Assembly (NCBI GenBank): GCA_000697335.1
Contig: JNEM01006416.1
Coordinates: 1-10,294, forward strand
DNA length: 10,294 bases
Source: Conidiobolus incongruus B7586
Lineage: Eukaryota; Entomophthoromycota; Entomophthoromycetes; Entomophthorales; Conidiobolaceae
Direction of reading: 5' to 3'
Part shown: positions 1 through 6,247 of the stretch, one piece after another
How the letters are laid out: the number at the start of each line of letters is the position of its first letter
How positions within the stretch are numbered: the stretch's first letter is position 1
The notes under the pieces: generated by a model
Databases searched by the model: none
Seen by the model: the letters and a program-made list of their open reading frames with translations, nothing else
What the model was told of the DNA's origin: nothing
Position numbers and translations under genes: made by a program

Positions 1-771
1 AATATTAAAATAAAAATTTATGAATATTATTATATAGTTAAATAAGATTAAATTAAACAATATATGTTAAAAAATCATATTTTAATCAAAAAATTATATA
101 TAGATATATATTATTTAAAATTATATATTCTCCTATTTATTTTAAATATAATTTTTTTAAAACTTAATATTTTTGAAAAATCAGAAATTAAAATTTTTTC
201 TATTTATTTGATCCTAAGATAATAGTAGTAGTTGAGCTTAAGATAGTTACTCATTTTGATTTGAAATCAAAGTTAATAGATAAAAATATAAAATATAGGT
301 TTAAAATAATAATAAATAGCAATTTGGACGTTATATTTTTAATGGTTATATTAGCTTGATTTTTACTTTAATTTATAATTTTGCTTATTTAGTATTTTTA
401 GATATAATATAAAATACTTACAATAATATACTATTTTGATTAGTAATATAAATCGAACTCAGTTAAATTAAAAAAGGCTTACAAATAAACTTATATTGGT
501 AAAAATCAGTATAAAATCTCTTAAATACTTTTATATTAAATTACCTTAAATTGAATAGTTGTTGCCTAAATTATTTTAATATGTAAAATTAAACTAATGA
601 AATAATGTAATAAATATTATACATTCATTGATTATAGATATAACGTAACAATGTAATATAACTCGAATATTGTTTATTAAATTATTATTGTTATTCATTA
701 TTAATTTCAATAATATATTATAAAATATGAATTTAAGTTAATAATATATTTCATCTTGTATTAGTTTTATA
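1..771. other. AT-rich intergenic DNA, no gene seen
   Basis: Very AT-rich DNA with stops in all frames and no coding-like stretch. It holds two exact copies of an 11-base AT motif (709-719 and 740-750) that recurs further right. Positions 130-218 resemble a stretch near 9648-9709. I see no tRNA, promoter or other site that can be supported. Confidence 0.7.
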
Positions 772-1032
772 TTAACATTTAGTACTTATTAAATTTTCTA
801 CTGTAGTCATTGTCATAAATAATATTGGATTAAAGCATAATACACAGGACCTTAGTAGGTCCTTAAACTGCTAACTTGATTTCATACCTCGTTATATCAT
901 TTACATTCTTCCTCACACTCTTAAATACATTGCTCTTACCTCATCCCTAATCGCTCCTAATATTAATATGGACCTAAAAGACTGGAATCTTATCTCTTGG
1001 GTGGATCCCACAAGTTGCCGATCAATATATTC
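772..1032 (-). CDS. Possible small gene or gene fragment in a GC-elevated island (two candidate exons)
   Basis: Not recognised. Positions 841-1020 are about 39% G+C by count, against about 15-20% in the lines before, which is the contrast the sure genes show. On the minus strand a 39-codon frame is open from 1032 to 916. It reads EYIDRQLVGSTQEIRF and onward. A donor GAG|GTAAGA lies at 939, and an acceptor GTTAG ends at 871, giving a 69-bp phase-0 intron. The frame then continues for 32 codons (QFKDLLRSCVLCF and onward) to a TAA at 772-774. The minus strand is purine-rich, as the sure coding strands here tend to be. No start codon or convincing upstream exon is visible, the putative intron is more GC-rich than the others, and no domain is recognised. 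It may be a decayed gene, a terminal exon, or a non-coding RNA read wrongly. The competing plus-strand reading is listed separately. Confidence 0.25.
846..863. repeat. Perfect 7-bp inverted repeat with a 4-nt loop
   Basis: AGGACCT at 846-852 and AGGTCCT at 857-863 flank the loop TAGT. It is one of the few GC-containing palindromes in the flank and lies inside the GC island. It could be an RNA hairpin or a chance product of the candidate minus-strand reading, where it falls in the second exon. Confidence 0.5.
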
Positions 1033-1232
1033 TCAAAATATCGCTTTTATTGATTATATGGTCTAGTAAAATTCTTCATTCATACATAATATACAATTTC
1101 AGTATAGTAAAAAAGTTGAGCCATATATATTTGTATATTGGCTGTGAATATCCCAAATTTTATATATTGATGATACTTATAATATTAGTATCAAACTATT
1201 ATTCTAATCGGATTGTATTTATGGAAAATTAA
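968..1232 (+). CDS. Alternative reading of the GC island: short ORF, possibly two exons
   Basis: Not recognised. An ATG at 968 opens a 32-codon frame (MDLKDWNLISWVDPTSC and onward) that ends with TAG at 1064-1066. It follows a CT-rich stretch of the kind found upstream of some fungal genes. If a 37-bp GTAAAA...TTTCAG intron at 1066-1102 were removed, the frame would run on to TAA at 1230-1232 and make 75 aa. The second half of that product is an AT-driven hydrophobic stretch (YILMILIILV). The intron is shorter than any sure intron in the window, and the second part has the base composition of random AT-rich DNA. It overlaps the minus-strand candidate on the opposite strand, so at most one of the two is likely to be real. 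Confidence 0.12.
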
Positions 1233-2653
1233 AAGTTAAATTTAACATTATCAAGGACACTAGAAATTAGTTTGGTAAATAATGAATGGTTTATCATATT
1301 AATTGATGATAAAATAGAATTAACATAACTTTCCAATATCTACAAATACCTTGATGAAATATTCAACCTGATTTATTATTTGCAAAGAATTAAATAATAT
1401 ATTAACGAATAGAATTACCAATTACATTAATTTTAAATAATTGGTGATAAATTTCAGATTGAATAATATATTATGATTATTTTTCAATAATAGATTCCTT
1501 ATACTTCTATATAAATAAAAGTATTGGTTAAATAATATAATCATTTTTATTGATAAAATTCCAACCCAAAATCATTAAAACTCAAAAATTAATATTTGAT
1601 ATATTTAAAACAATAGTCGCAACCAAGAAATAATTGTAATTTATATCTTTATTTAGATTTTAAAATAGTGGATTAAAGTATAACTTTATTAACATTCTCA
1701 GATAAAGATATTTTCATAAGTTTATTCGATACAATCAAACTGGTGATATCAGTTTCTTTATTATAAAAATTTAAATAATATTGATGATCAGTGTAGTTTA
1801 TATAATTAATATTATAGTTCTTTCATTTTGAATTATAATAATATTTGTTTATTTTTAGATTTTTCAATTACATTTTGTATTAAATTCAATTTTTTAACGT
1901 AGGAACTTTCAATTTGAAAATTATTCAATTTAAATTTCAATCTCAATTTTTTCAACTGGATAAAAATTTTACGTTTTGAATTAAAAAAAATATACATATA
2001 TGGTTTTTTATTATATTAAACAAAAATGAAACTCATAGTACCCTTAATATTTCTATTTTAAACATATTCCAAATTAATCAAAAAAAGCATTTTCTGGTTA
2101 AATTTTCGCATATTTCACAAAGGTTAATTTAATCAGACTAAACAATTAATATTAGTCATCCAATCAATTGAAATTGATTTTCTATTAAAATTCATTCCAG
2201 TATTAAATTTTTTTATCAAATACTTGAGAATTTAAAAATATTTGATTAACTCAAAATTATTTAGTAAGATTAATAATTCTTAAAATAATTAATATCATTA
2301 CATTATTATTATATGAATTATAGGAATTAATGATATGAGTATTATTAAAGAATTTTCAATGGATCTTCAATACTATTGTATTTAATGAGTTCAATATATT
2401 ACTAAATATAGAAATTTGTGATTTGATTAAATTTAAATTTAAAATTACATTGAACAGGCTTTATAACTAATAAATTTGAAAGAATTATGAGATAAAAAAG
2501 TTTAATAATATATTGACGTGTTTTTTGTCAAAGTTATTTCATAAAGGTATTAAAGTTATTAAATTCTACCTTTCTCTTGTTGTATTGAGTATTGAGCTGG
2601 TCTATCTATTGTACTTTTTATTAGATTTTATCTTGATTATTGACCTGTTGTTT
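1233..2653. other. AT-rich intergenic DNA, no gene seen
   Basis: No coding frame of note on either strand. It carries three more exact copies of the AATAATATATT motif (1393-1403, 1462-1472, 2504-2514) and a 7-bp inverted repeat with a 4-nt loop (2162-2168 with 2173-2179). The last 90 bases become richer in C and G, which suggests the start of the cyclin gene's promoter or leader. Confidence 0.6.
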
Positions 2654-2695
2654 GTAAGTTAATTTAACTACTGCTATATATATTTCTAACTATAG
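2654..2695 (+). other. Candidate 5' leader intron of the cyclin gene
   Basis: This is a 42-bp stretch with an optimal donor GTAAGT, a branch-site-like TTCTAAC at 2684-2690 and an acceptor TATAG. The same TTCTAAC occurs inside one of the SET-gene introns. The stretch lies 285 bp upstream of the cyclin ATG with no coding frame on either side, so if it is spliced it belongs to a 5' untranslated leader. It is slightly shorter than the sure introns (51-64 bp), and the branch site is very close to the acceptor. Confidence 0.4.
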
Positions 2696-2980
2696 TTTAG
2701 TTTGTATATTATCTAGTGCCTAAGTTCTGTAATTCATGTTCGGTATATTTTAATTTATAAGGTAATGTACTAATTTTAAGATCTCTTTAGTATTTATATC
2801 TTTATTTATTTGGTGATCACTTTGTCAAGTAATATTAAATTTCTAATCTTTCCTGGTTTTTGTTTGATATAAAAATGCTTCCTTGACTGTGTTTATATCA
2901 ATTATATTAATTCTTTTGAATATTTAGATAATTATTAACTTTATTTTCAAATCCATATATTTCTAATTTAAAATACTAAA

Positions 2981-4342
2981 ATGAGCTCTTATCACACTGA
3001 AAAAACTTTATTGGATCAAACGAATAAAAAAGATCATAACAAGGAGAATGAGGTCAAGCACTCAAATCTTAAACTTACGAACCGTTATGAAGTCGTTAAA
3101 TCCAATTTAAATGCGAATTTTAATAAGAATAGTAGCAAGACTTTGAAAATTCACAGTAGAGAAGATGAATTAGAGGACCTACCAGCGAAGCAGATCAGAC
3201 ACGGAGACAGCAAAAATCCTTTAGTCACTGCGAGTCAGCTTCGTCATAGTAAAGAGCCTATCAAATCAAAATATGAACCTTCCCAAAAGAGTTATACTGA
3301 ATCAATAGCTGTGTATCAGGATGATGTGCCATCCAAGCCCTCACATTATTTACAATCACAGCGTCCAACTAAACCCCCAGTTTCTGCCATATTAAGAGCC
3401 ATTTCCTCTGAAACAAGAGCTCTAACTGAGTTATTGGATGCAACTACCATTCAAAAAGTTGAGAAAGAATTAGAGAATCAGAACCCTGACGAGGTTAATG
3501 ATCCAGCCATGGAGGTAACCTATGCCCAGGACATCATTACCAACTGGATGGATGCCGAAACTACCTGTCTTCCATCTCCCAACTTCTTAGATAAACAGCC
3601 TCATATCACCGAAGCAATGCGCGTAAAGCAAATTGATTGGATGATCGGTTATCATACAATGGGAAAATTCAATGGTGAGTCCCTCCATCTTGCTATTAAC
3701 ATTATGGATCGCTTCCTTAGCGGCTCTACAATCACCGCGAGTAAGCTACATTTAATCGCTTTCACTAGTTTGTGGCTTGCGTTCAAGTTTGAGGAGACAG
3801 CTTATCCCCTTATTGATGATATGATCCCCTATGCACTCGAGCCAATTATGAAAGAGGATGTAATCAAGTGTGAGATGTTTCTTGTGACTGAACTTGAAGG
3901 TAACTTAAACTATCCTAGCCCTCTTCTATTTCTCCGAAGATACTCCAAAGCAGACAATTATGATGTTAAGGCTCGAACTTATGCCAAATACTTTATCGAA
4001 TTATCCCTATTAGATTACGAAATGTGCCAACATCGCCCAAGCATCATTGCCGCAGCCAGTCTATATATGGCGCAGTATATTTTGGGACGTCGTGAGTGGA
4101 CCTCCAAGCACATTTACCTCAGCAGCTATACTGAAAAACAATTAATTCCATTTGCCAAAGTACTTGTTAAAATTTTAGTCGAAGACAAGATCCAAGCAAC
4201 AAATTTTGCAGACAAGTTCAATAATTCCAGCCAATTCTGTGCGAATGAATTTTGCAGACAATTCATCAAATCTAAAAAATCTCAAATCAAAAATCACAAT
4301 ACTAACAAATCTAAGAGTCATAGTACTAATCCTAGTCATTAG
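2981..4342 (+). CDS. G2/mitotic B-type cyclin, regulatory subunit of Cdk1
   Basis: A 453-residue B-type cyclin expected to bind and activate the Cdk1/Cdc28 kinase in the nucleus at G2/M. Residues 1-170 are a polar, probably disordered tail with a KEN box at 21-23. Residues about 180-306 form the N-terminal cyclin box: MR at 213-214, DW at 219-220, NIMDRFLS at 240-247. K269 (in KFEE) and E298 have the 29-residue spacing of the Cdk-contact Lys/Glu pair of cyclin A. Residues about 307-400 form the C-terminal cyclin fold, opening with the B-type signature FLRRYSKAD (317-325). The end is a basic, Asn/Ser/Lys-rich tail. The start has A at -3, with an in-frame TAA just upstream (2969-2971). No intron is needed. 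The residues at the usual hydrophobic docking patch are partly polar, and there is no RxxL destruction box. AATAAA sequences at 4387 and 4444 may serve 3' end formation. The family is sure; the exact Clb type is not. Confidence 0.95.
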   Translation: MSSYHTEKTLLDQTNKKDHNKENEVKHSNLKLTNRYEVVKSNLNANFNKNSSKTLKIHSREDELEDLPAKQIRHGDSKNPLVTASQLRHSKEPIKSKYEPSQKSYTESIAVYQDDVPSKPSHYLQSQRPTKPPVSAILRAISSETRALTELLDATTIQKVEKELENQNPDEVNDPAMEVTYAQDIITNWMDAETTCLPSPNFLDKQPHITEAMRVKQIDWMIGYHTMGKFNGESLHLAINIMDRFLSGSTITASKLHLIAFTSLWLAFKFEETAYPLIDDMIPYALEPIMKEDVIKCEMFLVTELEGNLNYPSPLLFLRRYSKADNYDVKARTYAKYFIELSLLDYEMCQHRPSIIAAASLYMAQYILGRREWTSKHIYLSSYTEKQLIPFAKVLVKILVEDKIQATNFADKFNNSSQFCANEFCRQFIKSKKSQIKNHNTNKSKSHSTNPSH

Positions 4343-4722
4343 GATACATGTAGCTTTATCTTATCACTATACATTATATCTAAGCTAATAAAAATATATT
4401 TTCATTAGGAAGCATACTATAACAAACTAGTACTAAATGTATGAATAAACTAAATTATTCTAATAGTCCAATAAAATTACTATAAAATATTGTTCTTATT
4501 TCACTAATAAATTGATTGGGCCATTAAGTTTATACCGAATATATTCATGATTTTATCATATGATATCAATATGATTCCAAATCAATTCAAAATTGAATTC
4601 AATTCAGTTTCAGATCATCAACAATCCCATAATGATAATTATCTTCCAAAATGACATATATTTCATCACAACTTTTGAAATTTGGAATTTTAATAGCTTT
4701 ATATTAATAAACATTCATTAAT
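4343..4722. promoter_or_regulatory. Cyclin 3' end and SUB1 promoter/leader interval
   Basis: This 380-bp head-to-tail gap must hold the cyclin 3' end (AATAAA at 4387-4392 and 4444-4449) and the SUB1 promoter. Overlapping short palindromes lie at 4555-4564 and 4584-4602. Two short upstream ORFs (4632-4721 and 4651-4707) end before the SUB1 start. No TATA element can be singled out in DNA this AT-rich. Confidence 0.5.
4555..4602. repeat. Cluster of short palindromes upstream of SUB1
   Basis: ATCATATGAT (4555-4564) is a perfect palindrome. AATTCAA (4584-4590) and TTGAATT (4593-4599) form an inverted repeat with a 2-nt spacer. TTGAATTCAA (4593-4602) is a further perfect palindrome overlapping it. 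These could be binding sites for dimeric regulators, but AT-rich DNA makes short palindromes easily. Confidence 0.35.
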
Positions 4723-5261
4723 ATGCCACCCAAAAGAAAGACAAAAGCTTCTAGCGAAGACGAAGTTAGCGGTAGCGATAGTGAAGTTAATTTCAAAAAG
4801 ACGCATTTTGACAAGGATAGCGAAGAAGTAATTTATTTTCAAATTATAATTAATTTCCAAATTAAACTGTATTATTTAGACTACAGCTATTGATACCAAA
4901 GCTAAAGCCAACTCTAAAACGGATGATGATGACGGTACTTGCATCCCTGTAAGCTTTTTAAATATTTCCAATTATTGAATATTCATTAATTGATATTTTA
5001 TTACAAATTTAGCTTGGTAAAAATAAGCGCGTATCCGTTAGAAAGTGGCGCGATTTGATTATGGTCGATATTAGAGAAACTTATAAAGATGCGGCTGGAA
5101 ATATTAAACCTGGCAAGAAAGGTAACTTAATTTTACTATATTAAACAAACTTTTTTATTTATAATGGATTAGGTATTGCTTTACAATTAGACCAGTGGGA
5201 AGCTCTTAAAAATAATATTGAATTGATCGATAAAGAGTTAGAGAAATTGAAGAATGAATAA
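4723..5261 (+). CDS. SUB1: SUB1/PC4 family transcriptional coactivator, ssDNA-binding (four exons)
   Basis: Exons 4723-4827, 4880-4948, 5013-5121 and 5173-5261 join to a 123-residue protein, close to human PC4 (127 aa). SUB1/PC4 binds single-stranded DNA as a dimer and assists RNA polymerase II initiation, elongation and genome stability in the nucleus. Residues 1-58 are a Lys-, Ser- and acid-rich tail like the PC4 regulatory N-terminus, with likely CK2-type sites (SSEDE, SGSDSE). Residues 59-109 are the PC4 core: LGKNKRVSVRKW, then MVDIRETY, then IKPGKKG and the DQW motif at 101-103. Residues 110-123 form a short charged helix. The three introns have GTAATT, GTAAGC and GTAACT donors and TTAG acceptors. 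The core reads correctly only when they are removed. The start has A at -3 and an in-frame TAA at 4708-4710. AATAAA at 5257-5262 overlaps the stop codon. Confidence 0.95.
4828..4879 (+). other. SUB1 intron 1 (52 bp, phase 0)
   Basis: Donor GTAATT follows codon 35, and the acceptor is TTTAG. Removal joins the acidic N-terminal tail in frame. The intron is strongly AT-rich relative to the flanking exons. Confidence 0.9.
4949..5012 (+). other. SUB1 intron 2 (64 bp, phase 0)
   Basis: Donor GTAAGC follows codon 58, and the acceptor is TTTAG. The following exon opens exactly at the PC4 core (LGKNKRVSV). An ATTAAT in the middle is a possible branch site. Confidence 0.92.
5122..5172 (+). other. SUB1 intron 3 (51 bp, phase 1)
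   Basis: Donor GTAACT splits the glycine codon of KPGKKG, and the acceptor is ATTAG. Removal restores the conserved KKGIALQLDQW order of PC4 proteins. Confidence 0.93.
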
Positions 5262-6247
5262 ATGATTATTAATTATTTATATTTTATTATTTCAAATAGA
5301 TTTCTATTTGTATTATTAAAAAGTTGAATTCTTATGTTGTCGATACTTTGTTCAAATTCTAAATTTTATTTTGATATCATCTTTGATTTCTTTTCTTTTA
5401 ATTGAACTGCATTCGATTATTAAAAAAATTAATAATATAAATGATACTAGAGTTTAATATTTGTAAATATAATTTATACAATTAATAATATGATTGATAG
5501 CATATATAGTAAATTGAATTAGTGCTATTTGAATATATTTGAGTAAAGTGACAATTGAGTCAAAAGTGTATGCAACTACATTTATTAAATTAAATTTTTG
5601 AATCACAAGTCTTGAATAAAGTTGAATTTTAAAAATATAATTCAAAATTTATTAATTATTTTTATTTTCATTGTTAAATAAAACTTAATATAATAATGAA
5701 TAAAAGGTGTTTTAATTTTCTATAATATTAATTTAAATCAATACTTAAAATTTTTTACTAATATTAACTATTGAATAAAAACTTATAGTTTTCCACATAT
5801 TAAGTCATTATTTAGTCATATCTTTGACCTTAACAATTTAAATATAGAAATTTTATTCAACTTTAATATTTTTTCAACAAATAAATTTTACTAATAGCCT
5901 AATTGAGCTATTAATGTACATAATAAGCTAAATATGGAATATAATATTCATTTTTGCTGAAATAAAATATTTTCATACTAAATATTTTTGTAACATTAAA
6001 TGTACATTAATAGTATTAAGACAATAGTTATGATATATTACACATTGAATTTATTGAATCGACAATTTAAAATAATTTACATTGACAAAAAAGTTCTCAG
6101 TATATGCATCCGATAACGTTTTCAAATTCGAATTGAAAATCTAATTAAATAATGCTTTACTTCTGGAAGAATATTATATTAGCATTAATAATAAACTTCA
6201 TGATGAATAATTAGTATTATACGAAAGATCCTGATCAACAGTTAAGT
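5262..6247. other. Convergent intergenic region between SUB1 and the SET gene
   Basis: These 986 bp of AT-rich DNA lie between two 3' ends, with no convincing frame on either strand. A 63-codon minus-strand frame at 5454-5645 is made of AT-biased residues (Ile, Asn, Tyr, Leu) and is not credible. An inverted repeat, TTTTCAA (6119-6125) with TTGAAAA (6133-6139), flanks ATTCGAA about 110 bp beyond the SET stop codon. Confidence 0.65.

Noticed and set aside
3515-3700. GT-containing words in the cyclin (for example GGTGAGT near 3672) as intron donors
   Set aside because: The surrounding codons encode conserved cyclin-box residues, so the sequence must stay in the message.
4206-4388. 60-codon plus-strand frame over the cyclin 3' end
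   Set aside because: Shadow in another frame of the cyclin gene running into AT-rich 3' DNA.
5257-5262. AATAAA overlapping the SUB1 stop codon as a polyadenylation signal
   Set aside because: Too close to the stop, and such words are common by chance here; recorded only as an oddity.
5454-5645. 63-codon minus-strand frame
   Set aside because: Made of Ile, Asn, Tyr and Leu as expected from AT-rich DNA, with no motif and no GC rise.
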